Of a stretch of DNA of 64,000 bases, positions 1 to 9,738 are shown piece after piece (position 1 is the first letter of the stretch; the number at the start of each line of letters is the position of its first letter). The stretch spans positions 540,413-604,412 of the forward strand of contig NZ_APJI01000006.1 of NCBI RefSeq assembly GCF_000497575.1, read 5' to 3'. The notes beneath the pieces are model-generated. The model made no database searches and was not told the origin of the DNA. It saw nothing but the letters and a program-made list of their open reading frames with translations. This stretch comes from Afipia sp. OHSU_II-C1 (GTDB lineage Bacteria > Pseudomonadota > Alphaproteobacteria > Rhizobiales > Xanthobacteraceae). A program made the translations under genes and the position numbers.

Positions 1-1517
1 TGCTTCAGTGCAACAACTTCGAGGTGGTCGATCTCGGCGTCATGGTGCCCGCTGCCAAGATCATCGAGACGGCAAAGGCCGAGAACGCCGACATCATCGG
101 CCTCTCCGGCCTGATCACCCCGTCGCTGGACGAGATGGTGTTCCTCGCGTCCGAACTGGAACGTCAGGGTCTCGATCTGCCGCTGCTGATCGGCGGCGCG
201 ACCACCAGCCGCGTGCATACCGCCGTGAAGATCGACCCCGCCTACAGGCGCGGCCCGGTGGTGCATGTCAACGACGCCAGCCGCGCGGTCGGGGTCGCCT
301 CCTCGCTGCTGTCGCCGGAGAAGAAGGCGGACTACGCCCGCGAGGTCCGCGCCGATTACGCCAAGATTTCCAATGCGCACTTCAAGGCGCAGCAGGACAA
401 GAAGCGTCTCTCGCTGGAAGCGGCGCGCGCCAACGCCCACAAGATCGACTGGAGCAAGACCCAGCCGAAGAAGCCGGCGTTCATCGGCCTCAAGAGCTTC
501 AGCGATTATTCGCTCAAGGAGCTGGCGGAGTACATCGACTGGACGCCGTTCTTCCAGACCTGGGAACTGACCGGCCGCTTCCCGGCCATTCTCGACGATC
601 CGAAGGTCGGCGAGGCCGCGCGCGCGCTCTATGACGACGCCCGCAAAATGCTCGACCGCATCGTCTCGGAAAACTGGTTCAAGGCCAGCGCCACCATCGG
701 TTTCTGGCCGGCCAATGCGGAAGGCGACGATATCGTTCTCTACAGCGATGAAGCCCGCACCAAACCGCTGACCACGCTGCACACCCTGCGACAGCAACTC
801 GAAAAGCGTGAGGGGCGGTACAACGCCGCCCTGTCGGACTTCATTGCGCCGATCTCAACCGGCGTGCCGGACTACATTGGCATGTTCGTGGTCACCGCGG
901 GCATCGGCGAGGATGTGATCGCGGACCGCTTCAAGAACGCCAACGACGACTACTCGTCGATTCTGGTGAAGGCGCTGGCGGATCGCCTCGCGGAAGCCTT
1001 TGCCGAGCGGATGCATCAGCGCGTGCGCAAGGAGTTCTGGGGCTATGCGCCGGATGAGAATCTGTCGTCGGATCAGATGATCCTCGAAGAGTATCAGGGC
1101 ATTCGCCCGGCGCCGGGCTATCCGGCGCAGCCCGACCACACCGAGAAGGCGACGCTGTTCCGCCTGCTCGATGCGGAGCGCACCGCGGGCGTGACGTTGA
1201 CTGAAAGCTTTGCGATGTGGCCCGGCTCGTCGGTGTCCGGCCTCTATTTCAGCCATCCGGAGAGCTATTACTTCGGCGTCGGCAAGATCGAGCGCGATCA
1301 GGTTGAGGACTACGCCGAACGCAAGGGAATGAAGCCCGAGGAGATCGAACGCTGGCTGGCGCCGATCCTCAACTACATTCCCTCGCGCGACGCGCGGCCC
1401 GACGCCGATGAGCCGGATGTCGCGACGCTGCCGCTGGCGAAGCATCCGCCGGGCTGCGGCTGCGCAATGCATCTGCGCATGAACGGCAAGCCAGTGGCGG
1501 ATGCCGACGCGCGCTGA
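1..1517 (+). CDS. metH: Methionine synthase, cobalamin-dependent (C-terminal part)
   Basis: MetH transfers the methyl group of methyltetrahydrofolate through cobalamin to homocysteine. The frame is open from base 3, so the gene starts outside the window. The visible part begins inside the B12-binding domain (VVDLGVMVPAAKI, then LIGGATTSRVHTAVKI) and continues into the reactivation domain, which carries the S-adenosylmethionine-binding motif RPAPGYPAQPDHTEK near visible residue 370. The Cys/Gly-rich end (PPGCGCAMHLRMNGKPV) leads to the stop at 1515-1517. The homocysteine and folate modules are not in the window. Identification rests on family motifs and is secure. A short imperfect hairpin follows the stop (GATTCA 1522-1527 / TGAATC 1535-1540) and may help end the transcript. 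Confidence 0.95.
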   Translation, partial: LQCNNFEVVDLGVMVPAAKIIETAKAENADIIGLSGLITPSLDEMVFLASELERQGLDLPLLIGGATTSRVHTAVKIDPAYRRGPVVHVNDASRAVGVASSLLSPEKKADYAREVRADYAKISNAHFKAQQDKKRLSLEAARANAHKIDWSKTQPKKPAFIGLKSFSDYSLKELAEYIDWTPFFQTWELTGRFPAILDDPKVGEAARALYDDARKMLDRIVSENWFKASATIGFWPANAEGDDIVLYSDEARTKPLTTLHTLRQQLEKREGRYNAALSDFIAPISTGVPDYIGMFVVTAGIGEDVIADRFKNANDDYSSILVKALADRLAEAFAERMHQRVRKEFWGYAPDENLSSDQMILEEYQGIRPAPGYPAQPDHTEKATLFRLLDAERTAGVTLTESFAMWPGSSVSGLYFSHPESYYFGVGKIERDQVEDYAERKGMKPEEIERWLAPILNYIPSRDARPDADEPDVATLPLAKHPPGCGCAMHLRMNGKPVADADAR

Positions 1518-1592
1518 AGTTGATTCAATTTCACTGAATCTACAGATTGATGCCGCGCGATCTTTGATCGCGTTATATTGATGTGTTCCAAG

Positions 1593-1616
1593 CACGCGCG
1601 TGAACTCACGCGCGTG
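1593..1616. repeat. Tandem pair of self-complementary decamers
   Basis: CACGCGCGTG occurs twice, at 1593-1602 and 1607-1616, separated by AACT. Each copy is a perfect palindrome and the two also form one larger hairpin. It lies 87 bases before the start of the exported protein at 1703. It could be a dimeric-regulator operator or an mRNA hairpin; no regulator can be assigned. Confidence 0.5.
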
Positions 1617-1702
1617 TGACATCAACTGTTGTGAAACCTGGAACCCCCTCCCGCATGAGGCGTTGGTGCGCCGCAAGCTTCAACCTCACAAAAGGAGAGA
1701 TC

Positions 1703-2251
1703 ATGAGCAAGGTGAGCTTTTTCGCCGCCGCTGCGGCTGTAACCGCTTTGGTCGCCACTCCGGCACTCGCGCAGGACACGGCAAAACCGCGCGCCGCGAT
1801 GCAGGGCAAGAGTGACAAAGCCAAGCAGATCAAGCCTATGAAGCACAGTGCAAAGCACACCAAGCATATGAAGCACAGCGCCCGTATGCACAGCCGTAAC
1901 GAGGCCTACATGCGCTCCGCCGCCGTGGACACTCGGAGTGATTGGGATCGCGGCTGGGATAACCGCGGCTTCTGGCCGGGTGCTGTTGCCGCCGGCGCGG
2001 TGGGAACCGCGGGCGCTGTCGCAGCCGGTGCCGTAAATACTGCAGGCGCCATCGCAACCGCGCCGTTCGGCGGACCGTATCGCGACGGCTACGCCTATCG
2101 TGACACTTACGCCTATGGTCCGGGCTATGTGGACACCACCTACACTTACAACGGCGTAGCGATTCCGCAGTCGTCGAATTATGCGGCGCGAAATGGCTTC
2201 ATGTGTCAGCCGGGCACCTTTATCAAGGGCACGCGGAACATCTGCCAGTAA
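1703..2251 (+). CDS. Exported small basic protein, function unknown
   Basis: Predicted 182 residues. The ATG at 1703 is preceded by AAAGGAGAG (1691-1699); the open frame reaches back to 1616 but that part has no ribosome site. Residues 1-23 form a signal peptide ending TPALAQ. Residues about 30-60 are Lys/His/Met-rich with a repeating KHxKHMKHS pattern. Residues about 90-120 are a Gly/Ala segment (AAGAVGTAGAVAAGAV) that could be a membrane-associated or loosely packed stretch, followed by a Tyr-rich part (YRDGYAYRDTYAYGPGY). The end has two Cys (MCQPGTF, NICQ), possibly a disulfide. I do not recognise a characterised family. A periplasmic or envelope role, perhaps metal-binding through His/Met, is inference only. 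Confidence 0.75.
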   Translation: MSKVSFFAAAAAVTALVATPALAQDTAKPRAAMQGKSDKAKQIKPMKHSAKHTKHMKHSARMHSRNEAYMRSAAVDTRSDWDRGWDNRGFWPGAVAAGAVGTAGAVAAGAVNTAGAIATAPFGGPYRDGYAYRDTYAYGPGYVDTTYTYNGVAIPQSSNYAARNGFMCQPGTFIKGTRNICQ

Positions 2252-2283
2252 CGTTTTGATCGCGATTTAATTTGAACAAACAA

Positions 2284-2312
2284 GCGGTGGGCGGAATCAA
2301 TCCGGCCACCGC
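2284..2312. terminator. Hairpin between convergent genes
   Basis: GCGGTGG at 2284-2290 pairs with CCACCGC at 2306-2312, with an inner CGGA/TCCG stem and the loop ATCAA. It lies between the convergent exported-protein and GST genes. On the minus strand it is followed by CTTGTTTGTTC, a weak T-rich tail, so it more likely ends the GST transcript. Confidence 0.45.
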
Positions 2313-2321
2313 CCTGGCGTG

Positions 2322-2948
2322 TCAGCTCGGCGGCGCCAGAGGCTGCACGATATCCTGAAACGGCTGCAACGCTTCGCAGGTTTCCGCATGGCGGTCGAGT
2401 GCGGGATAGCGCGCCGCGTCGAACAATCCGGCATGAGCCTCCCGCGTGAAACGGATCACGCAGGCCACCGCAATGTCGGCATGGGTGATGTTGTCGCCGA
2501 ACCAGTATCGCGTCTTGTGCCGCGCACGATCTTCTTCAAGAACAGCCAACACGCCCGCGATCTGCGAGCGGCAACGCTCGACCCAGCGCTTCGATTCTTC
2601 TCCGCGCAGCACGCGCTCATACAGCAGGCTCACCGCCTTGTCGGCGAGGCCGGTGGCCAGCGCGCAGATATGCAGCACCTCGCGCCGGACATGACCACAA
2701 TCGGGGATCAGCGCCCGCGACGGGCCGGATATCTCGTCGAGATAATCGAGAATCGCCGTGCTCTCGATCAGCACCTCGCCGTCGTCCAGCACCAGCGTCG
2801 GCACGCGCATCAGCGGATTGTACAGCGCGATCTTCTCCGCGTCACCGAAGGTCGACCACGGTGTGTGCTCGAACGGCAGGCCATAGAACCGCAGCGCGAG
2901 TGCGACCCGCCGCACAAAGGGAGAATCGTATTGGCCGATCAGGTTCAT
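2322..2948 (-). CDS. Glutathione S-transferase family protein
   Basis: 208 residues, the normal GST length. The N-terminal thioredoxin-fold half has YDSPFVRRVALAL near residues 7-19, the cis-proline motif RVPTL near 48-52, and the glutathione gamma-glutamyl contact ES in LIESTAILDYLDE near 61-72. The rest is an all-helical C-terminal domain. The Ser of DSPFVRRV is the likely catalytic position, as in Ser-type bacterial GSTs. It should conjugate glutathione to, or reduce, an electrophile; the substrate is unknown. It is convergent with the exported protein and separated from glpK by a palindromic repeat, so probably a single-gene unit. Confidence 0.85.
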   Translation of the reverse strand: MNLIGQYDSPFVRRVALALRFYGLPFEHTPWSTFGDAEKIALYNPLMRVPTLVLDDGEVLIESTAILDYLDEISGPSRALIPDCGHVRREVLHICALATGLADKAVSLLYERVLRGEESKRWVERCRSQIAGVLAVLEEDRARHKTRYWFGDNITHADIAVACVIRFTREAHAGLFDAARYPALDRHAETCEALQPFQDIVQPLAPPS

Positions 2949-3054
2949 CAGGTGATCTCCGCCGCGAGATTGCGGCCGCGATTACACCCGGCAAGACACC
3001 CGATTGGCAAGCATGTTCGCAACCTTACTCGCATGTCGCCACAAGGCCGATATG

Positions 3055-3163
3055 CTCCCTCCCCAGAGGGGAGAGGGTTGGGGTGAGGGGGTTTCAATCT
3101 ATCGAGATTCTACGCCCTCCCCCGCCGCGCTCCGCGCGTCGACCTCTCCCCACGGGAGAGGTG
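3055..3163. repeat. Palindromic intergenic repeat, family B copy 1
   Basis: An imperfect inverted repeat starting CTCCCTCCCCAGAGGGGAGA and ending CCTCTCCCCACGGGAGAGGT. It has an inner GCTCCGCGC segment and the characteristic GGGTTGGGGTGAGGG core. The same arms recur at 11453-11559 and, more diverged, at 4836-4968. It is non-coding, sits between GST and glpK, and could form a long RNA hairpin. Confidence 0.75.
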
Positions 3164-3214
3164 AAGAGCCGAGTTCTGCTTTTAAAAACAAGCTCAGCTT
3201 TCAAAAATCTGAAC

Positions 3215-4723
<1,509 letters not shown>

Positions 4724-4835
4724 GCCGTTTCCTCGAATGCTTTTCGTTTTGGTTTCGAAACGCAAACAAAGCGATTACGGGTGCGCGCGTCAAGGCGAGC
4801 GCCGTCGTGAAGATCAACAGGGATGCTTGCGATTT

Positions 4836-4968
4836 CCCTCCCCCTTGTGGGGAGGGTCGGCCGAGCGAAGCGGAGGCCGGGGTGGGGGAAACGCAACGCA
4901 GTAATATCCCCCACCCGGCGCGTCATTCGCTCCGCTCACACGCGCCACCCTCCCCACAAGGGGAGGGA
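4836..4968. repeat. Palindromic intergenic repeat, family B copy 2 (diverged)
   Basis: The outer arms CCCTCCCCCTTGTGGGGAGGG (4836 on) and CCCTCCCCACAAGGGGAGGG (ending 4968) are each palindromic and pair with each other. The inner part carries GAGCGAAGCGGAGGC and GCTCCGCTC. It fills the gap between the SDR stop and glpK. Confidence 0.7.
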
Positions 4969-4977
4969 TAAAGCAAA

Positions 4978-5751
4978 TTACACCGCCGCCGTCGTCACAC
5001 CGCCGTCGATGACGATGGTCTGGCCGGTCATGAAGGTCGAGGCATCGGACGCGAGATAGACCACTGCGCCGGCGATTTCATGCGGTTCGCCGATCCGGCG
5101 CAGCGGCGTGGTCGCGGTGCGGCGCTTCAGGTTCTCCTGATCCTCCCACAGCGCACGGGCGAAATCGGTTTTGACCAGACCCGGCGCGATACAGTTGACC
5201 CGCACGTTCTTCGGGCCCCACTCACCGGCCAGGCTGCGCGCCAGCGAGAAATCCGCCGCTTTCGAGATGCCGTAGGCGCCGATCACGGTCGAGCCGCGCA
5301 GGCCGCCGATGCTTGAGACGATGACCACCGAGCCGCCGCCGCGCTCGGCCATGTGCGGCATCGCCTGCTTGCAGAGCCAGATGTTGCTCTTGATGTTGGC
5401 GCCCATGATCTTGTCAAAGGCTTCATCGGTGATGTCGAGCAGCGGGCCGTAATAGGGATTCACAGCGGCGTTGCAGACGAGGATATCGATCTTTCCATAA
5501 TGCCTGATGGTGCCGGCGATCAGCGCGTCGACGTCTTCACGCCGCGAGATGTTGCAGGGAATGACATGGGCATCCCCGCCCGCCTTGCGGATGCCGTCCG
5601 CAACAGTTTCGCAGGCGTCGGCCTTGCGGCTGGAAACGACAACCTTCGCCCCCATCTGCGCCAGCATTTCCGCCGAGGCGCGACCGATGCCGCGGCTCGA
5701 CCCGGTGACGACAGCGACTTTTCCGGTGAGATCGAAGGGTGAAGTTGGCAT
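4978..5751 (-). CDS. SDR-family NAD(P)-dependent oxidoreductase
   Basis: 257 residues, classical short-chain dehydrogenase length. The dinucleotide motif is TGSSRGIG (residues 16-23), then NAAVN near 95, the active-site Ser in IVSSIGG, and the YxxxK pair in GAYGISKAA. The end (ASTFMTGQTIVIDGG) is typical of 3-oxoacyl-ACP-reductase-like SDRs and resembles the DHRS4 subgroup. I prefer ATG 5751; a GTG at 5760 adds three residues. It is the last gene in the same direction after the pim block, but repeat A1 lies between it and pimD, so operon membership is uncertain. It could oxidise a 3-hydroxyacyl-CoA; that is inference. Confidence 0.85.
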   Translation of the reverse strand: MPTSPFDLTGKVAVVTGSSRGIGRASAEMLAQMGAKVVVSSRKADACETVADGIRKAGGDAHVIPCNISRREDVDALIAGTIRHYGKIDILVCNAAVNPYYGPLLDITDEAFDKIMGANIKSNIWLCKQAMPHMAERGGGSVVIVSSIGGLRGSTVIGAYGISKAADFSLARSLAGEWGPKNVRVNCIAPGLVKTDFARALWEDQENLKRRTATTPLRRIGEPHEIAGAVVYLASDASTFMTGQTIVIDGGVTTAAV

Positions 5752-5782
5752 GACGTCCACTGTTTTCGTTGGACAGTTGTTT

Positions 5783-5859
5783 CGTCATTGCGAGCGAAGC
5801 GAAGCAATCCACCCTTTTAAAAGATGGATCGCTTCGTCGCTACGCTCCTCGCGATGACG
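5783..5859. repeat. Palindromic intergenic repeat, family A copy 1
   Basis: It starts CGTCATTGCGAGCGAAGCGA and ends TCGCTACGCTCCTCGCAATGACG after a short centre. This is the first of nine related copies in the window (see also 7039, 32588, 33231, 35660, 39896, 43122, 51683, 56122). Confidence 0.85.
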
Positions 5860-5868
5860 GTGAAAGAA

Positions 5869-7008
5869 TCAGACCAGCGAGCCTGCCGCCGCAACGCGGC
5901 GCAGGTGATAATCGGTGTCGCCGTACGAGGTCTCGATCATCGACAGCCGCTTGAAGTAGTGGCCGATCGCCGCTTCCATGGTCATGCCGATGCCGCCATG
6001 GAGCTGGATCGCCTGCTGGCCGACGAACTTCGCCGACTTGCCGACCTGCACCTTGGCAGCGGCAACCGCCGATGAGCGTTCGTCTTCCGGAAGATCGGTC
6101 GCCACTACCGCAAACAGCGCCATGCTACGCGCCTGCTCGAGGTTCACGAACATATCCGACGCGCGGTGCTGCAGCGCCTGGAAGGTGCCGATAGCGACGC
6201 CGAACTGCTTGCGGGTCTTGAGATACTCGACCGTCATCTTGAGCGACACTTCCATCGCGCCGATGGCCTCGGAGCACATGGCGATGCGCGCTTCGTCCAC
6301 CACGCGTTCGACCAGCGCGAGACCCTTGGCCGGATCGCCAAGCACGGCGTCCTTGCCGACTTCGACGCCCTCGAACCGGATGTCGGCCGCGCGCATGTTG
6401 TCCTGCGTTGCGTAGCCCTTGATGTGGACGCCCTTGGCGTTGGCCGGCACGAGGAACACGCCGATGCCGTTACGGTCGCGCTGGCCTCCGGAGGTGCGGG
6501 CCGTCACAATCAGCGTATTGGCGCTGTCCCCGTGCAGCACAACGAACTTCTCGCCTTCAATCACCCAGCCATCGCCCTTCTTCTTGGCGGTGGTGGAGAC
6601 ATCGGCGAGGTCGTAACGCGAATTCTTCTCAAGCTGGGCAAACGCCAGCGTCTTGCTGCCGTCGATGACCGACGGAATATGCGCCGCCTTCTGCTCGGCG
6701 GAGGCACCGTGACGGAGGAAACCGCCGCCGATCACCACCGTGGTCAGATATGGCTCGAGCACCAGCGAACGGCCAAGCGATTCCATCACGATCGCGGTTT
6801 CCACCGCGCCGCCGCCGAAGCCGCCGTCTTCTTCCGAAAACGGCAGGCCCAGCAGGCCCTGCTCGGCAAGCTTGCCCCAGACCTGACGGCTCCAGCCATC
6901 CTTTTCGGCAGCGTATTTCTTGCGCTGCTCGAAATCATACGAGTCAGCCAGCAGCCCGTCGACGCTGTCTTTCAGGAGACGCTGCTCCTCGGAGAGATCG
7001 AAATCCAT
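5869..7008 (-). CDS. pimD: Acyl-CoA dehydrogenase, small subunit (PimD type)
   Basis: 379 residues with a full acyl-CoA dehydrogenase fold: N-terminal helical domain (MDFDLSEEQRLLKDSVDGLLAD), middle beta domain, and C-terminal helical domain with RKQFGVAIGTFQALQHRASDM and QLHGGIGMTMEAAIGHY. The C-terminal active-site region reads ETSYGDTDYHLRR rather than the YEGTxxI of homomeric enzymes. That fits a subunit working with the larger partner encoded just upstream (7176-8363). In Rhodopseudomonas palustris, PimC and PimD are described as the large and small subunits that dehydrogenate pimeloyl-CoA. The symbol rests on sequence type and gene order. Repeat A2 separates it from pimC. Confidence 0.85.
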   Translation of the reverse strand: MDFDLSEEQRLLKDSVDGLLADSYDFEQRKKYAAEKDGWSRQVWGKLAEQGLLGLPFSEEDGGFGGGAVETAIVMESLGRSLVLEPYLTTVVIGGGFLRHGASAEQKAAHIPSVIDGSKTLAFAQLEKNSRYDLADVSTTAKKKGDGWVIEGEKFVVLHGDSANTLIVTARTSGGQRDRNGIGVFLVPANAKGVHIKGYATQDNMRAADIRFEGVEVGKDAVLGDPAKGLALVERVVDEARIAMCSEAIGAMEVSLKMTVEYLKTRKQFGVAIGTFQALQHRASDMFVNLEQARSMALFAVVATDLPEDERSSAVAAAKVQVGKSAKFVGQQAIQLHGGIGMTMEAAIGHYFKRLSMIETSYGDTDYHLRRVAAAGSLV

Positions 7009-7038
7009 AATGTGTTCCTCGGCTAAACCAAACTACAT

Positions 7039-7119
7039 CGTCATTGCGAGGAGCGAAGCGACGAAGCAATCCAGTTGAATGATCCAAAGCTGGATTGCTT
7101 CGCTACGCTCGCAATGACG
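7039..7119. repeat. Palindromic intergenic repeat, family A copy 2
   Basis: The arms CGTCATTGCGAGGAGCGAAG and CTTCGCTACGCTCGCAATGACG surround a short A/T-rich centre. It lies inside the presumed pim operon, between pimC and pimD, so it would be transcribed as a hairpin and could affect relative mRNA stability. Confidence 0.85.
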
Positions 7120-7175
7120 GAACGTGAGAACGTTGCAAGCCCTCTCCCCGCGAACGCGGAGAGAAGGAGGCGTCA

Positions 7176-8363
7176 CTAAAGTCCCAGCACCGCCTTCGCG
7201 ATGATGCCGCGCTGGATCTCGTTGGACCCGCCGTAGATCGAGACCTTGCGGTAGTTGAAGTAGTGCGGAGCGGCGTGCGACTCCCAGCCTGCTTCCTCGT
7301 TGCCGATGCCCTCTTCCGGAATGTACGGCGTAGCGAAGGGACCGGCGACCTCGACCAGCAGTTCGGAAATGGTCTGCTGGATGTCGGAGCCCTTGATCTT
7401 CAGGATCGAGGATGCCGGGTCCGGCTTGCCCTTGCCGTTCTTGGTCTCGTTGGCGATGACGCGCATCACCGACAGTTCCAGCGCCTTGAGTTCGATCTCG
7501 GTGGCTGCAAGCTTCTCGCGGAAACGATCGTCCTCGATCAGCGGCTTGCCGTTGGCCTCGACCTTCGACGCCAGTTCACGGACGCGGCGGATGCGTTCCT
7601 TGGACATGCCGACACGGGCGATGTTGGTACGCTCGTTGCCGAGCAGGAACTTGGCGTAATCCCAGCCCTTGTTTTCCTGGCCGACGAGATTGGCGACCGG
7701 CACTTCGACGTCGTCGAAGAACACTTCGTTGACTTCGTGACCGCCGTCGATGGTCTGAATCGGCCGCACGGTGATGCCGCGCGACTTCATGTCGATCAGG
7801 ATGAACGAGATGCCTTCCTGCTTCTTCGCTTCCGGATTGGTGCGGCAGAGGCAGAAGATCCAGTCGGCATGCTGGCCGAGCGTGGTCCAGGTCTTCTGGC
7901 CGTTGACGACGTAGACGTCGCCCTTGCGCTTCGCCGTGGTCTTGAGCGAGGCGAGGTCGGACCCGGAGCCGGGCTCCGAGAAGCCCTGACACCACCAGTC
8001 GTCCAGATTGGCGATGCGCGGCAGGTAATACTTCTTCTGCTCGTCGTTGCCGAAGGTGTAGATCACCGGCCCAACCATGTTGACACCGAACGGCAGCGGC
8101 GACGGCGCCGGAGTTGCCTGCAGCTCTTCAAGGAAGATGTGCTGCTTGGCCGGCGACCAGCCGGTGCCGCCGAATTCCTTCGGCCAATGCGGAACGCCCC
8201 AACCCTTCTTGTTCAGGATCCGCGTCCACGTGATGATGTCTTCCTTGCTCGGATGACCGCCGTCGATCAGCTTCTTGTGCATCGCGGGCGGAATATTTTC
8301 GCGGAAGAACTTCCTCACTTCGTCGCGAAATGCGTTTTCTTCCTGGGTGAAATTGAGATCCAC
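7176..8363 (-). CDS. pimC: Acyl-CoA dehydrogenase, large subunit (PimC type)
   Basis: 395 residues. The GTG at 8363 is chosen because AAGGAGG sits about nine bases upstream and MDLNFTQEENAFRDEVRKFF is the normal ACAD start; the open frame extends 36 unsupported codons further. FAD/substrate motifs are WCQGFSEPGSGSDLASLKT near 125 and VVNGQKTWTT. The C-terminal IYGGSNEIQRGIIAKAVLGL has Gly where homomeric ACADs carry the catalytic Glu. As in other two-subunit dehydrogenases, activity probably needs the partner at 5869-7008. The predicted reaction is 2,3-dehydrogenation of pimeloyl-CoA or related dicarboxylyl/fatty acyl-CoA. Confidence 0.87.
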   Translation of the reverse strand: MDLNFTQEENAFRDEVRKFFRENIPPAMHKKLIDGGHPSKEDIITWTRILNKKGWGVPHWPKEFGGTGWSPAKQHIFLEELQATPAPSPLPFGVNMVGPVIYTFGNDEQKKYYLPRIANLDDWWCQGFSEPGSGSDLASLKTTAKRKGDVYVVNGQKTWTTLGQHADWIFCLCRTNPEAKKQEGISFILIDMKSRGITVRPIQTIDGGHEVNEVFFDDVEVPVANLVGQENKGWDYAKFLLGNERTNIARVGMSKERIRRVRELASKVEANGKPLIEDDRFREKLAATEIELKALELSVMRVIANETKNGKGKPDPASSILKIKGSDIQQTISELLVEVAGPFATPYIPEEGIGNEEAGWESHAAPHYFNYRKVSIYGGSNEIQRGIIAKAVLGL

Positions 8364-8503
8364 GGGGGTCCTCCTTGAAGTCTGACTGGAAATAACAGTC
8401 CGGGATTTTCGGCCTCTTGTTCTGTCCGGCGATTGTAGACCGGCGCAGGCGGGAGGCAATTCGGCAATCAAAAGATTTGAGTGCTCTTACGTCCGGACGC
8501 TCT

Positions 8504-8542
8504 CCGGCCCGCTCCTCCCCATGCGGAGAGAGAACGGGCCGG
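8504..8542. other. Inverted repeat between pimB and pimC
   Basis: CCGGCCCG at 8504-8511 pairs with CGGGCCGG at 8535-8542, with a further partial inner stem (CTCCTCCCCATGCGGAGAG). There is no T-run on the minus strand, so it is more likely an intra-operon RNA hairpin than a terminator. Confidence 0.4.
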
Positions 8543-8553
8543 TCGCGAGATAC

Positions 8554-9738
8554 TTACTGCAGGATTTCGAACAGGCCGGCAGCGCCCTGACCGCCACCGA
8601 TGCACATGGTGACGACGCCGTACTTCGCCTTGCGGCGACGGCCTTCGATCAGGACATGGCCGGCAAGACGTGCGCCGGTCATGCCGTAAGGATGGCCGAC
8701 CGCAACCGAACCGCCGCTGACATTGAGCTTCTCGGGGTCGATGCCGAGCTTGTCGCGGCAGTAGATCACCTGCACGGCGAAAGCCTCATTCAGCTCCCAC
8801 ATGTCGATGTCATCAATCTTGAGGCCATGACGCTGGAGCAGACGCGGAATCGCGAACACCGGACCGATGCCCATTTCGTCGGGCTCGCAACCGGCGGCGA
8901 CGAAGCCTCGGAAAATGCCGAGCGGCTTGAGGCCACGCTTGGCGGCTTCCTTGTCGCTCATGATGACGGTGGCGCTGGCGCCGTCCGACAACTGGCTGGC
9001 GTTGCCGGCGGTGATGGAGCCGCCTTCGCGCACCGGCTTCAGGCTTGCGAGGCCTTCCGCGGTGGTCTCGGGACGCGGACCTTCATCCTGCGACAGGGTG
9101 ATGTCCTTGTAGGAGACTTCCTTGGTGTTCTTGTCGACGACAGCCATCTTGGTGGTGATCGGCGCGATTTCGTCCTTGAAACGGCCGCCCTGCTGCGCGG
9201 CAGCGGTGCGGCGCTGGCTCTCCAGCGAGTATTCGTCCTGCTTCTCGCGCGAAATGCCGTAGCGCTTGGAGACGACTTCGGCGGTGTCGAGCATCGCCAT
9301 ATAGACGTCGCCCTTGATCGCCTTCAGCGCGGGATCGACCGCGTGGAACATGTTCATATGCTCGTTCTGCACGAGGCTGATCGACTCGCCGCCGCCGCCG
9401 ACCGCGACCTGAACGCCGTCAAAGATCACCGAGCGCGCAGCGAGCGCGATGGCCTGAAGGCCCGAAGCGCACTGGCGGTCGATGGTGGTGCCGCCGACCG
9501 TCACCGGAAGACCCGCGCGCAGCGCGGCCTTGCGGGCAATGTTGCCAGCGGTGGCGCCCTGCTGCATGGCGGCGCCCATCACCACATCCTCGATCTCCGC
9601 GGGATCGACACCGGCGCGCTTGACCGCCTGTTCGATGGCGTGGCCGAGCAGCGTCGCGCCTTCGGTGTTGTTGAGCGCGCCGCGATAGGCCTTGCCGATC
9701 GGGGTGCGGGCGGTGGAAACGATAACGGCTTCGGTCAT
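8554..9738 (-). CDS. pimB: Acetyl-CoA acyltransferase (thiolase), PimB type
   Basis: 394 residues. This is a degradative thiolase that cleaves a 3-oxoacyl-CoA with CoA to release acetyl-CoA. The nucleophile is C90 in [15 protein letters not shown]349 lies in [14 protein letters not shown] and the second catalytic Cys, C379, in [13 protein letters not shown]. The start ATG overlaps the stop of the acyl-CoA ligase gene by four bases (9735-9738), which indicates translational coupling. It ends the chain-shortening cycle begun by the dehydrogenase and PimF in the same operon. Confidence 0.93.
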   Translation of the reverse strand: MTEAVIVSTARTPIGKAYRGALNNTEGATLLGHAIEQAVKRAGVDPAEIEDVVMGAAMQQGATAGNIARKAALRAGLPVTVGGTTIDRQCASGLQAIALAARSVIFDGVQVAVGGGGESISLVQNEHMNMFHAVDPALKAIKGDVYMAMLDTAEVVSKRYGISREKQDEYSLESQRRTAAAQQGGRFKDEIAPITTKMAVVDKNTKEVSYKDITLSQDEGPRPETTAEGLASLKPVREGGSITAGNASQLSDGASATVIMSDKEAAKRGLKPLGIFRGFVAAGCEPDEMGIGPVFAIPRLLQRHGLKIDDIDMWELNEAFAVQVIYCRDKLGIDPEKLNVSGGSVAVGHPYGMTGARLAGHVLIEGRRRKAKYGVVTMCIGGGQGAAGLFEILQ

